A stretch of DNA of 64,000 nt from Hirsutella rhossiliensis (lineage: Eukaryota > Ascomycota > Sordariomycetes > Hypocreales > Ophiocordycipitaceae): contig NW_025408672.1 of assembly GCF_020360975.1 (NCBI RefSeq), positions 3,038,001 through 3,102,000 of the forward strand, in the 5' to 3' direction. The notes beneath the pieces were generated by a model that saw only the letters and a program-made list of their open reading frames with translations, searched no databases and was not told the DNA's origin. Positions 35,133-45,702 of the stretch are shown here, in pieces; the stretch's first letter is position 1, and the number at the start of each line of letters is the position of its first letter. A program made the position numbers and the translations under genes.

Positions 35133-36652
35133 TTTGTATAGTCAAGAGAGTGAGGACGAGCGGAGAAGGGGTTTTTAATAGATCTTTCGATAAGGTGTCT
35201 GCCGGTCGATCGGTCTCAAGAGGCGGCTGAGGGAGGCACTTTCGTTCTTCTTGGTGCTGCAGGCCTCGGTGGCCCCGTCTCGGTCGGAGCGGAAAATGCA
35301 GAGCAGGTCGTCGTCGAAGCGGGTTGACGCGAATATCTGAGTGACTTTTTCGCTCTCTTTGGTTTCGGTCGGGAGCAGAGTAAAAAGTAGGCTAGTTGCG
35401 TTGCGATGGAATAGAGATCGGTGTTGAGAGTGGGAGGGAGATGTTTGAATGTGAGAAACACTGGAAGAACTTCGTTCCGGCCTCCGGGTGGGTGGAAGAG
35501 TCCGGACCTTGCTCCGGCGCGGGACTTTCTTAGTGGGGACTGTTCGCAGCGACAACGCTGTCTCACCTCCCTCGGTCTCTTTTTCTGGCTTTCTTTTTCC
35601 GTTCTTCCTCTCTCCATACTTGCCAGGCGCCCGCAGAACCCATACACCGCCTGGACAGATAGGCGGACGATCCCATTTCGCGGCTTGCTACTGTGTACGC
35701 CGAAGACCATCAACACGTTGCTTGCGTGATCGCCGATATCTGAGCCCAGTCGATGGCAGGCGGTGGTGCAACGTGCGGCTTCACAGCTGCCGTCACCACG
35801 TGGCTCATCGGCCGGCATGGGGGCTCAAGGTCAGCAACAGTTTGGGGAACAAAAAGAGACGGACCGTCGAGGAAAAGCTTGGGACCCTCGGTTGCATTGT
35901 GGCCCGCCAAACTCATGGCATGCCAAGCCGGAAACGTAGCTGATTGTGGCAGAAGTTCGCGGCCCTGCCCATCTCTCCGTGGAAGTGCCATGCCAATCGT
36001 TATTCCGCAGCAAGTGCTGCTTTGCGACTCTCGCGCCACGACGAGGGGTGGTGTTGAGGAGCATTACGACTCCGTCGCACCATGACTCAACCACGGGACC
36101 TCTTATCACGGGCAAGCGCCTTGCAGAAGTGTCCCGAGAGCTTCATGTCATCCATTCCTGCGGTAAATTGGGTTGTGGTGATTTGGCCACTAGCCGTGTC
36201 CATTCTGCCGAAGAAGCCGAACAGGAGGATCCGGCGAGAACCGACTGCTGTTTAATGACGCGCGATGGCCGTAGCATCGCAGCCTCAAGGCCATGCATAA
36301 CTCGCCGCAACCCATGTGCAAGACTTCAGCAACAGCCGACTCAAAGGAGACGGCGCGCAACGCGAAGCTGCAACGCAACAGTGGACTAGCATGGATTTGG
36401 CCACGCCGGCCCCTTTGAAGGGAGCCGTTGAGGTACAAGGGTAGCGGGCAGATCGGTTCTGGCATGCATTTCCTTGCAGCCCAACCTGGGAAACAAAACA
36501 TGACGCCCAGGCACGCGGGCCGAGTGTCTTGGCGGCGCGCCTTTGATGCTATAAGATTGGCAGCCGCCTTTTTCACCTTTCGTTCGCGTTCCTATTGCTG
36601 CCTGCTCTGGAGCTTCGTCTTGCGGGAGGCATCGACATTACTCTCGCCCAGC
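35133..36652. other. Divergent intergenic region
   Basis: Lies between the starts of the zinc-finger gene (minus) and the GH55 gene (plus). Open stretches exist on both strands but none has support. It presumably holds both promoters; no sites identified. Confidence 0.5.
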
Positions 36653-39245
36653 ATGCTCAGGCTCGCAACCGCAGCTGCTCTCGTGCTGGGCGTAGCTTGG
36701 GCTACTCCAACTCCTGGCAGCCATGTGGCTGACGAGGACAGCTTCTTGAAGCGAACCACTGGTTTCTGGTATCCCAACATGGACCACACCGGACAGCATC
36801 GTGGCTTCGCCCCGGACCTAGACGGCGACCACGCTTACCAAGTCTTCAAGTCTGTGAATCCCGGCGACGGCAATGCCATCCAAAGGGCCATCAATGACGA
36901 CAACGGCGGCAAGCGTCACGGCAAGTGGTTTGCGTCTCAACCCAGAGTATGTCGGACAATGCGCCTCGAACGGTGGTTGCGAATGTTGAGGCTCTAACGT
37001 GTCCCGCGCAGGTTGTCTACATTCCTTCCGGCACGTACGAGATTGGAAAGACCATTCACATGAATACCGACACCGTACTGTTGGGCGACCCGACCGATGT
37101 AAGCGGTGGGCTCTGCTCTTCGACCTCTCGTGATGGCTAACTGATGGTTTCTTCTTCAGCCGCCCATCTTGAAGGCGGCTGCTGGCTTTTCTGGCAACCA
37201 AACTCTTCTCTCTGGTGAGGCGCGCTCTTGCAGCATTTCAGATAGTAGCGCCTCCTGACTAGTTGGAAAGGACAGGATCCCACTACGGGTGAAAAAGGTG
37301 AGCTCTCTTTTGCCGTCGGCCTCAAGAATCTGGTCTTCGACACCACCAACATCCCCGGAGGTGAGCTCATCCTATCCTTTGCACTCGAACCCACAATCCC
37401 TCGACAAGCACTGAAATTGGCAAACAGACTTGGCGTTCACGGCGCTTTATTGGGGCGTCGCCCAAGCTGCCCAACTTCAGAACATAAGAATCACCATGGC
37501 ACCCTCGCGAGACGGCAAGGGCCACAGCGGTATCCGTCTCGGGCGCGGCTCCACCCTGGGCCTCTCCGACGTGCGTGTCGAGCGTGGACAGAACGGCGTC
37601 TGGCATGATAGTCACCAGCAAGCCGCCTACAAGAACATCCAATTCTACCAGAACAAGGTCGGCATGCTCATCAGCGGCGGCAGCACCATCACCATCATGG
37701 GATCCATCTTTGATTCGTGCGAGACGGGCGTCCGCAACACGGGCGGCTCCCCCTGGATTGCTCTGATTGACTCCAAATCGGTCAGCTCGGGTGTCTCTTT
37801 CGTCACGACAGGCCGTCCGTCCTTTCTCATTGAAAACTTGGACAAGGACAGCGACTCGGACATTGCACGAGTTTCCGGAGAGACCGTTCTTGGGCCCAAG
37901 AGGCACGTCGATACGTTTACCTATGCAAACACAGTGGGCCGCAACCCCGTCTATGGGTCGACGACTTCAGTCAACAAGCGCCCGGCTGCCCTGGCGCCCG
38001 GTGGAAAATACCCCGTCATCCCGGCTCCCAACTATGCCGACAAGACAGCCGCCGACTTTATCAACGTCAAGGACCCGTCCCAGAATGGCGGGCATTCGGT
38101 TCTCGGCGACAACAGCAGGGACGAGTCCGAAGCGCTCAACCGGGTGTTGCAGCACGCTGCCCAGCACCAAAAGATTGCCTACTTCCCCTTTGGCAAGTAC
38201 CGCGTCGACTCGACCCTCTTCATCCCGCCGGGCTCGCGCATCGTCGGCGAGGCCTGGGCTACCATTTCGGGCAGCGGCAGCTTCTTCAAGGACGAGAGCC
38301 ACCCCAAGCCCGTCGTGTCGGTGGGCCGAGAGGGCGATGTCGGCGTCGCCCAAATCCAGGACATGCGATTTACCGTGTCCGATGTGCTCCCGGGCGCCAT
38401 CGTCGTTCAGTTCAACATGGCCGGCAAGGCCCCCGGCGACGTGGCTTTGTGGAACTCGCTCGTGACTGTAGGGGGCACGCGTGGGGCTTCCGGTCTCACC
38501 AGCGCCTGTCGCGACGCCGGCAACGCGTGTAAGGGCGCCTTTATCGGCATGCACCTGGCCAAGTCATCGTCGGCCTATGTCGAGAACGTGTGGAACTGGG
38601 TGGCGGATCATATTGGCGAGGATTTCGACGGCGGGTCCAGCATCGCCGGCAAGGGAGGGGCTCTTGTCGAGTCGACCAAGGCCACCTGGCTGCATGCGCT
38701 CGGCAGCGAGCACTGGTGGCTGTATCAGCTCAATCTGCACCGGGCTGACAACGTTATGGTGTCGCTGCTCCAGGCCGAGACCAACTACGAGCAGGGCGAC
38801 AACGCGCGACATGTCGTCCCGGCTCCGTGGAAGGCTGACGCCAAAGGCTGGGGCGACCCGGACTTTTCCTGGTGTGCAGGCGGCGACAAACGTTGCCGCA
38901 TGGGCTACTCGAACCTGATAGACGGCGGCTCCAATATCTACACGTACGGATCAGCGGCATGGGCCTTTTTCAGCGGGCCCGGGTTCCAGGGATGCGACCA
39001 GTTCCGGTGCCAAGGCAAGTCCAACACGGCGTCGTGAGGGAAAATGTTGGGCTGACGATGGGGAACCTACAGGGACCATGCACTGGATCAGCCAGACGCC
39101 GCGGAACCTGCAGGCCTTTGGGATGTGCTCCAAGGACGCCGAGGCGGTCCTTCGACTAGCCAATGGTACGAGGATCATGGCACAGGACGGCTTCGGGGGC
39201 TCGTGGCCCGGCGGCGGCGGCGTCGTGGGCCGGTACACGCCGTAA
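36653..39245 (+). CDS. Secreted GH55 beta-1,3-glucanase
   Basis: A glycoside hydrolase family 55 enzyme that degrades beta-1,3-glucan, acting outside the cell on fungal wall glucan or laminarin. Six exons: 36653-36946, 37012-37098, 37160-37214, 37271-37360, 37428-39014 and 39073-39245, giving 761 residues. A signal peptide is clear (MLRLATAAALVLGVAWA). Both right-handed beta-helix halves are visible: KWFASQPRVVYIPSGTYEI with ALYWGVAQAAQLQNI, and YFPFGKYRVDSTLFIPPG with the segment around GSEHWWLYQLNLHRADN. Glu603 in GSEHWWLYQ is a candidate catalytic residue by position. The last intron (39015-39072) starts with GC rather than GT (AAG|GCAAGT), with a good branch site and a CTACAG acceptor. 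Without splicing it the frame stops at 39037 and loses the conserved C-terminus beginning MHWISQTPRNLQAFGMC. Secretion and the family are well supported; the biological role (self-wall turnover or attack on other fungi) is open. Confidence 0.92.
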
Positions 39246-39440
39246 CGGATGTGGCTCTGTTGACGATTTCATGGATACATATACATTTGTGGATTGTCGG
39301 CTGGGGGATTCCGTGTGCACGATGCTATGATGTAACGGAAGGAAATGCATGGACAGGACACGTAAATGAAGTCGACCTTGAACCGAGGTTGACGGGAGCA
39401 GCGGCAAGGCGTCGATAGGAGCCAGCCGCGGACGGGCTGT

Positions 39441-39674
39441 TCAGGCCTTGGCCTTTGTCCTGGCCTTTGCCTCGAGCCTCTTCTTGTGCTCGCGCCTACA
39501 GCGCTGGCACGTTCTGACAGCCTTGAGCTCGACGTGCTGCACGCCGTAGTCGCATTGGCCAAAGTGGGAGCGGTAGCGGGCGACGGGGCACCACTTGGGG
39601 ACGACGGTCTGCTGGTGGGCGACCTGGCGGCCGCAAACGTCGCAGACGGTAAGGCTGTGGAACTCTTCACACAT
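39441..39674 (-). CDS. Small Cys-rich protein (77 residues), function unknown
   Basis: A single-exon gene with no recognised family. The product has Cys at positions 2, 11, 14, 29, 41, 56 and 59, including two Cys-x2-Cys pairs (CDVC, CQRC), then a very basic tail (RREHKKRLEAKARTKAKA). There is no signal peptide, so a zinc-binding intracellular or nuclear protein is more likely than a secreted effector. A TATATATAAAG-like box lies on the minus strand near 39853-39866. The 5' leader contains a GTGA tetranucleotide repeat. It converges with the GH55 gene, with stops 195 bp apart. The Cys spacing and the match of promoter to start favour a real gene, but this is an inference. Confidence 0.55.
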   Translation of the reverse strand: MCEEFHSLTVCDVCGRQVAHQQTVVPKWCPVARYRSHFGQCDYGVQHVELKAVRTCQRCRREHKKRLEAKARTKAKA

Positions 39675-40768
39675 GGCCCTGCTGGTGGGTGTGTTTTGCA
39701 GGCGTGTATGAAGGTGTGTATTGGCTTGTCGCGTGTCGGAGGAGAGTGTATGGGTGTGTGAGTGAGTGAGTGAGTGAGCGGGATGAAGGGTACGGAATAA
39801 GAATAGTAACAAGGAGGGCGAGAGTGATGTGAGAGGCGGAGACGAGGTCGTCTTTATATATACACGACGAGAACAAGACGAGAACAGAGCCCGCTTCCGC
39901 AGCGCCAGAGCGACTCGTCGTGGATGCCGCCGGCCTCGCCGTGCGTGCGTACGCTGTGCGTGCATCAGATACACGCCACTCCCTCTTTCACAAACAAACA
40001 CGGGCGGCGTATTCACACGCCACAGCAAGAGACGTGCAACGGGGGGACATGCCTCGGAGGAGCAGGGCGGGCGTGGCACGACGCCCGGAACCATTGGGCC
40101 ATGGAGAGCCAGCTGGCCTGATGCTGCTGGGCCGTTGAGCGCAGGGGAGGTGAGGCTGACGCCGGGGAGCAGCCGAGGCAAACCTCGTCGCCGCCTTGCG
40201 CTGTCCCGGTCGGGCGAAGACGCGACGACGTCATTGCCCCGAACCCGCACCCGAGATATCCTCTCCAGTGTTTTCCTGCCCTGCTCGCTGGCCTTGCCCA
40301 TATGCGCCGCGAGGGCTGGCGCATGCCGTGGCACCCTCAGACACCACCCTTGCATCGCCGTCGTCTGCCTCAGGTCGAGGCGGTCAGTTCATCGGCAGAT
40401 CAAGCCACTGCCAAGGCCCAGAATAACGAAGTCTGTCTGATCTTTGTGGGATTTATCTCTCTTGCTCTTGTGGCGGCGGAGAGGTGCGTGATTATGATGC
40501 GTCGTGCTGAGCACTCGTCGTCGCGACTCACGGCTCCGGGCTACAGCCAGGCCTGTATTCACAGTTGCTCTCTTCCTTCTACAGCCTTTTCCTCTCCCCT
40601 TGTATCACTCACTCTCCCTCTGCAGCCAACCTTTTTCACCTCAACAATACACGGCACCGTCCAGACATGAAACGCTCTCGATGCGTCAGCACGGCTCCCT
40701 ACACAACCGCCGTCCTCCCCAAAAGCACATCCCCGGCCGCGTCTAGTGGTCCGTCGGGGGGGGGGCGC
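39675..40768. other. Intergenic region
   Basis: Promoter and leader of the Cys-rich gene, then the 3' flank of the BAP31-like gene. A (GTGA)n repeat lies at 39758-39779. Open stretches on both strands have no support. Confidence 0.5.
39758..39779 (+). repeat. (GTGA)5 tetranucleotide repeat
   Basis: Five tandem GTGA units in the leader of the Cys-rich gene. Confidence 0.85.
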
Positions 40769-41577
40769 TCATTGGTCCTTGCGGGCCTCGCCATTCTTCT
40801 GCGTCGCGGCGTACTTGTCGCTCAGCTCGTCGTACGCCTTGTGAAGCTGCTCGCTCTGCTTCTTGAGAGTCTGCAGGTCCTGCTCCTTCTTCTCCAGCTG
40901 CTTCTTGAGGCTGGCCAGTTCGCCCGGCTTGCCAGCCACGGCAAGCTTCTCGCTCTCCTTGGTGTCCTTCTTGGTGCCCTCGTACGATCGGACGCGGTCC
41001 TCGAGGCGCATCACTTCGAGGATCATGACGTAGGTGCGGTTCAAGATGAGCGACAGGAAGAGGGTGAAGCCGCAGAGGTACATGTTGCGCTGGGAGTAGA
41101 ACTTGCGAGCCTGGACCTCGAGGCGCTCATGGCCCATGACGGTGGCACTGCAAAGGGCGCGGTCAGCACAGGGACGGGGGTGGAGGTCGGGATGGCCACG
41201 CACGATCCCTTAGATGTTTGCTCCGTGGCGGCCAAGAGCTCGAGCTGGACGCGGTACACGCGGTTGACGCTGTCGATGAAGAGGATGAGGATGAAGACAA
41301 ACGTGATTTTCATCCAGTACTGAATCTTGGCGACAATGGGGTTCTCAGAGACGAAGCTATGTATGCGTGAGCAGGGCATGCGGGCTCGGCTGGGCCGGAA
41401 GGGCACACGCACGTAAAGATCTTCCTCTTGACGGTGAAGGGCAGAGGCACGAGGAGAAGCATAAACAGGCCCATCTCGAAGACGAGGAGGAGGAAAACCT
41501 GGCGCCTCGTCAGCAATGCACGTCGCCGTCCAGCGCATTGGACGGGAGAAACCCACGAGGCTGTAGTAGAGCGTCAT
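40769..41577 (-). CDS. BAP31/Yet-type ER membrane protein
   Basis: A B-cell-receptor-associated-protein-31-like (yeast Yet1/Yet3) protein of the endoplasmic reticulum, linked to export and quality control of membrane proteins. Four exons on the minus strand: 41577-41557, 41498-41413, 41356-41204 and 41147-40769; introns are 58, 56 and 56 nt. The 212-residue product has three hydrophobic segments: the N-terminal VFLLLVFEMGLFMLLLVPL, then ITFVFILILFIDSVNRVYRV, then NMYLCGFTLFLSLILNRTYV. A cytosolic coiled coil follows (SLKKQLEKKEQDLQTLKKQ). The conserved VQARKFYSQRNMYL precedes the third segment. The C-terminus (ARKDQ) lacks the KKxx retrieval signal of mammalian BAP31. Joins rest on splice signals plus a continuous family pattern. 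Confidence 0.9.
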
Positions 41578-42321
41578 GCTGGCGGCGTGGCGACGAGCCG
41601 GCGTCTGGTACTGGGCGATTGCAGTGAGGTGATTGTAAGCTCGGGATTCTGGTCGCAACGTCAAGTTTGGGCGATCTAGGGACTGAGGAAATGCGCTGAG
41701 GTGGGAAAGGAGGCTTCGTGACCGCCTTGGCAGAGACGGATGGTGGAGAGGGAGGAAGGGTGTTTGGAGGGGAAGAAAGAGGTGGCCTTACGATGACCAA
41801 AGGTAACTCAGCTGGTACTGCCCGCGCGTCCTTTGTACCCCCTTAACGCTACCACGGCCTACTGCTGAGGCCAAGGTAGGGTCAACGATACTCCGCTTTC
41901 GACATGTACATACTCGGCCGGTACTTGAGGTATCTGCCTGGAGCCCTGCCAGCGACGTTTTCCAGCGCGTGGTAGCCTTCGAGACCGCATCATGGCGACG
42001 TCATCGTTTGTGGCTGGAAGTTCTGGAACCAGCGACCTCGCAGACCCACACGAGCTTCCGTTCTCCACTCATCTTACTGTACAGTGTAACGTACAGTACG
42101 TAGGGATTGATTATGCTGATTGCTGGAGCTCCTGTCATCTCGGACAAAGCCACGTCTCGGTTGCGACTGGAGCCAGACTATCCACAGGCCGACTTTCTCC
42201 TCTCCGAGTCCTCTCCGTCGTCCCGCCTCCACCTACACCATGTAACTTATACAGCACAGTACACCCATCCTTCCCCTGCTCGGCTTGTCACTGCTCCCCA
42301 TGCGCAAATAATCCTCCTCCC
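41578..42321. other. Intergenic region
   Basis: Promoter of the BAP31-like gene and 3' flank of kmt6. No supported gene. A few GTAC motifs near 41905-42100. Confidence 0.5.
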
Positions 42322-45300
42322 TCAGTTCCAAATCTCATCCTCTCTAAACTTCGCTGGCGGCCGTCGGTTCCTCACCGCCCGGTCGTTCCTCTTCCGCACC
42401 ACCACGTCTTGGTCCTCGTCCTCGTCCATGTCCTCGGGATCCCCCGCGTCCTCGCCCATAGGCTCAAGCACCGACACCTCATGGAGCCCTCTCGTAGTGC
42501 CTTCGTCACTGTCTTCAATCTCGACGACCTCGGCCTTGAACCCTGGTGCCGGCTCTGGTGGCGCCGCGATTGGTGCTGGAGGCGGCTCCTCGGCCGTCTC
42601 TTCTTCCTCTTTGATTTTGGGCGCCGGCACGGGCTTGGGGGCTGGTCGGGGATGCTTTCTAGGCCGCCCGCTTCCTGGTCGCGCGCCGCCTCGTTTGCCT
42701 TTTTTCTTGGGGAGTTCGGCACGTTTGGGCTCCGCCGCGAATGGCTGCGAACTAGAAACGGCTCGCGTTCTCTTGCGCAGGCGCGATATCGAGTCGGGGC
42801 TCTGATCCTCCAACCCGACCACTGCGCCCGCCGCCTTGGGCGTCTCCGCTGCAACGGGCGGGTGATACTCTGCTTCTCCAGGGTCGTCTTGGGAGCGTCT
42901 CTTTCGCTTGCGAGATTTGGCCGGCTCGTTCGGTGGCTCGACAATCTGCAAGTCGTCATCCGTGCCAATATCCCTCTTGGCTTTCGGTCTTCCGGGGCCT
43001 CGTTTTTGCTCAGACTTGGGCGCCTTCCTCGCCACTTGGTCCCCGACTTCGGCTCGTCGCGGACGTCCCCCTTTCGCCTTGGCGGGCTGTTCGCCCGCTT
43101 TGTGGTCGAGCAGCTTCTTGGTCAAGTTGGGAAAGTTCTCGCCGTAGTTAAAGAAGAGCTCCTCCCCAGCCTGGATATCTCGCATGGCAGTAAACTTGAT
43201 TCGATACTCGCCATTTACGTAAAGGATTCGCGGCGTGATGTTGCACCCGCGCTTGTCATTCTCCGAGGCGTGGTTGATGTAGCGGCTGAGGTTGCCATAG
43301 ATTGCAGCGTCGACCCATATACCCTCATTCTCGAGCAGTGTGAAGACGTAAGATATGTTGGAGTGCTCATCAAAAACGTCGCCGCGTCGCGCCTCTCTGC
43401 GCACGCCCTCGTCATGGGTAATCAGCTCCCCAACATACTCCACAATGAAGTCGTCTTGGTCAATGTCTTCGGCCGTGAAGAGCCCGTATCCCACGCCCTC
43501 CAGCTGGCTTTGTCCCAGGATGAGAGACTTGCCAACGCCGCGCTGCAAGTCACAATTCTGACAGCCCGTGGTGTGCAGTCGGTCGTCATCCGCGTTAAGG
43601 GGATCCGCGCGTTCCAAGGCTCCACACGTTCCGCACAGCTGCGGATCACATTCGCGATTCAGCTGCACGCAAATGCATGGCTTGTCTTTTTGCTTTTGAT
43701 GACACGTTTTGCCCTGCGAATGGCACGCGCAACCCGTGAATTTGTAAGCGCAGCTTTCGACCGAGCAGCCGCAAAACTTGTCGCACAGCAGACCCGCGTC
43801 GACGCACGAGCAGACCCGCGGGACACATCGCCCTTCATGAGAGCAAGGCTCCAGTGTCTCCCGTCGCTGGTGTTCGTGGCTTACCGTGTGGTCCTGCCAG
43901 TCTCCCAAGAGGATTTTCCTCCGGCGGTCATACCATGATAGGTTTTTGACTCGGTTCGGCTCCACAATTGGAGGCTGTGGTAGGGAGACACCGAGGGACT
44001 GAAACTTTTCGTACGCCTGGCTGCATGTCCGGTCCAAGAAGTTGGCCGCCAGGCATATCGCATCTCCCTTGTACGCGCTGTGCGTAGCTGTCGTGAAGAT
44101 GGATCGCAGAACAATCTCCTCGTCTTCAGACCAGGGGGGCTGTGGCTCTGGACCAAAGGGCCCGGCGCCACGGCGGTAGCACTGCCGCAGGCAAGGGGGC
44201 GAGGATGGCGCGTTGCCGTCGCCTGCACCGACACGGCGCCGCTTCAAGGCATCTGAGAGGTGTGAGCATGAAGAAATGGAAAAGGTTCGTTTCAGGTTCT
44301 TGTTGTCATATTCGCCGTGGTCGCAGGAATGGCTGAAGCAGATGAGACATCCCAGGATGCAGTACGTGGCCAGATTGAACTCGGCCAGCTCGTCCTCGTC
44401 ATCGTTCTGAGCGCCCGCGCCATCCTTTGCCGTGGGCTTGGAGTCCATGATGCTGTCCACCGACTCGTCGAGTAGCAAAACCTTGCGAAGGTCAATCTGC
44501 TTCTCGGGTGGCTGGCTATCTTTGAAGACGAGCTGAAAAGCATCGGTAAACATCTGAGCAGCTGCACTGGCTCCCGAGGCAGCGCTGTCCATCTCACGAT
44601 GCGACCTGAGAATGTCCGTCTTCTGCTGCGGCGTGATGGCATCGTCTGGCTCACGGCTTGCCATGTAGCTAATCAAGGCCGACTTATTGCACCCTGGTAT
44701 GACGAGATTGTCGAGCCACGTCTCGAGGTAGAGCGAGATGGTGGCGGCGCGCTCCAGTTGAAACGTCATGGCCTGCTTTTCTTCACGATTCATGGGCTTA
44801 AATCCAGACTTGAGATCAATGTCCTCCAGCTCCTTAAGCCAGAGATTGTACTTAGTCTCCTCTGAACTCTCCAGGTCTCGCAAATGGGGCACAAAGGTTA
44901 GCATAGTGTTTGGGGTCAGAACGTTCTTCTTGATGCCGACGTGATGAAAACGATAACGAGGAACCCGATCCTTGTTGGTCTTTATGCACACGACATTGTG
45001 ATGCTCCTCCTTATGGTCCCTCTTGGCCTTGAGGTGTTGCTTTGCCAGGCGTGAGCGGTCAGTTTCTTTCAAGAGCGATGGGGAGAATAGACATACTTTT
45101 GATTTGATTCTCATCGTGGTTCCCTTCTTCTCGGGCACGGGGGCCACTTTGACAGCGGCGAAGAGATCGGGGCCATGGTGGACTCGGCGCTCAGTTGCCG
45201 TGGTGGACTCGATGATGTAGGCCGTCAGCTGGGAATGGCCATCCTTGACATCCTGGCGAAAATGGTTCAGCTGCTCGGCAATCTCGGGGATGGTCCACTC

Positions 45301-45702
45301 GACGTTGGAGTCTGTCTGCGCCGTTGGCGTGCCGCAGTCGACGGCCTGGGGGGCCCAAAAGTCGGGGAGTGAGAGAGGCGGCGGCGGCGGCGGCGTGCCT
45401 GGACACAAGGCGGGCGACTGGCCCTTGTCGCTGAGACTGTCGAGCATGACAGCGGCGGCTGGCGAGGCTCTGCTGGGCAAGAGGGCTGCAGGCTCGCTCC
45501 GGCCTGGGATGGCCCCTGACGATCTCCTGAGCGGCGGAGGACTGATGGGCCCCCTGACGCTAGAGGCGACGGAAGGCGCTTTCCTACTGCCACAGGCCTT
45601 GAGACGCGAGGCCAGGCTGTCGGATTCGTCTCCGCAGCGCTCGGTCTCGGGGCCATCGACATCGAGACTGAGGCTGGAGCGGCGAGTCGTGCTAGCCGCC
45701 AT
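42322..45702 (-). CDS. kmt6: Histone H3-K27 methyltransferase, EZH2/KMT6 (PRC2 catalytic subunit)
   Basis: The catalytic subunit of Polycomb repressive complex 2, which trimethylates histone H3 Lys27 to silence facultative heterochromatin, often including secondary-metabolite and subtelomeric genes. One uninterrupted reading frame of 1,126 residues; the start at 45702 has good context (GCCGCCATGG). After a long N-terminal region come the CXC domain (from about residue 617, CSHEGRCVPRVCSCVDAG and further Cys clusters) and the SET domain (about 728-860: GVGYGLFTAEDI, IVEYVGELI, RYINHASENDKRGCN, EELFFNYGENF). Asn-His at about 810 and Tyr at about 853 are the expected SET active-site elements. 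The C-terminal tail has AT-hook-like patches (KRGPGRPK, ARPGSGRPRK) and acidic stretches, suggesting direct DNA or nucleosome contact. It flanks the transposon island, but no link is shown. Confidence 0.93.
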   Translation of the reverse strand: MAASTTRRSSLSLDVDGPETERCGDESDSLASRLKACGSRKAPSVASSVRGPISPPPLRRSSGAIPGRSEPAALLPSRASPAAAVMLDSLSDKGQSPALCPGTPPPPPPLSLPDFWAPQAVDCGTPTAQTDSNVEWTIPEIAEQLNHFRQDVKDGHSQLTAYIIESTTATERRVHHGPDLFAAVKVAPVPEKKGTTMRIKSKVCLFSPSLLKETDRSRLAKQHLKAKRDHKEEHHNVVCIKTNKDRVPRYRFHHVGIKKNVLTPNTMLTFVPHLRDLESSEETKYNLWLKELEDIDLKSGFKPMNREEKQAMTFQLERAATISLYLETWLDNLVIPGCNKSALISYMASREPDDAITPQQKTDILRSHREMDSAASGASAAAQMFTDAFQLVFKDSQPPEKQIDLRKVLLLDESVDSIMDSKPTAKDGAGAQNDDEDELAEFNLATYCILGCLICFSHSCDHGEYDNKNLKRTFSISSCSHLSDALKRRRVGAGDGNAPSSPPCLRQCYRRGAGPFGPEPQPPWSEDEEIVLRSIFTTATHSAYKGDAICLAANFLDRTCSQAYEKFQSLGVSLPQPPIVEPNRVKNLSWYDRRRKILLGDWQDHTVSHEHQRRETLEPCSHEGRCVPRVCSCVDAGLLCDKFCGCSVESCAYKFTGCACHSQGKTCHQKQKDKPCICVQLNRECDPQLCGTCGALERADPLNADDDRLHTTGCQNCDLQRGVGKSLILGQSQLEGVGYGLFTAEDIDQDDFIVEYVGELITHDEGVRREARRGDVFDEHSNISYVFTLLENEGIWVDAAIYGNLSRYINHASENDKRGCNITPRILYVNGEYRIKFTAMRDIQAGEELFFNYGENFPNLTKKLLDHKAGEQPAKAKGGRPRRAEVGDQVARKAPKSEQKRGPGRPKAKRDIGTDDDLQIVEPPNEPAKSRKRKRRSQDDPGEAEYHPPVAAETPKAAGAVVGLEDQSPDSISRLRKRTRAVSSSQPFAAEPKRAELPKKKGKRGGARPGSGRPRKHPRPAPKPVPAPKIKEEEETAEEPPPAPIAAPPEPAPGFKAEVVEIEDSDEGTTRGLHEVSVLEPMGEDAGDPEDMDEDEDQDVVVRKRNDRAVRNRRPPAKFREDEIWN

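Noticed and set aside
41992..43938. 648-codon plus-strand open frame
   Set aside because: It lies antisense to the kmt6 coding sequence and has no independent family resemblance.
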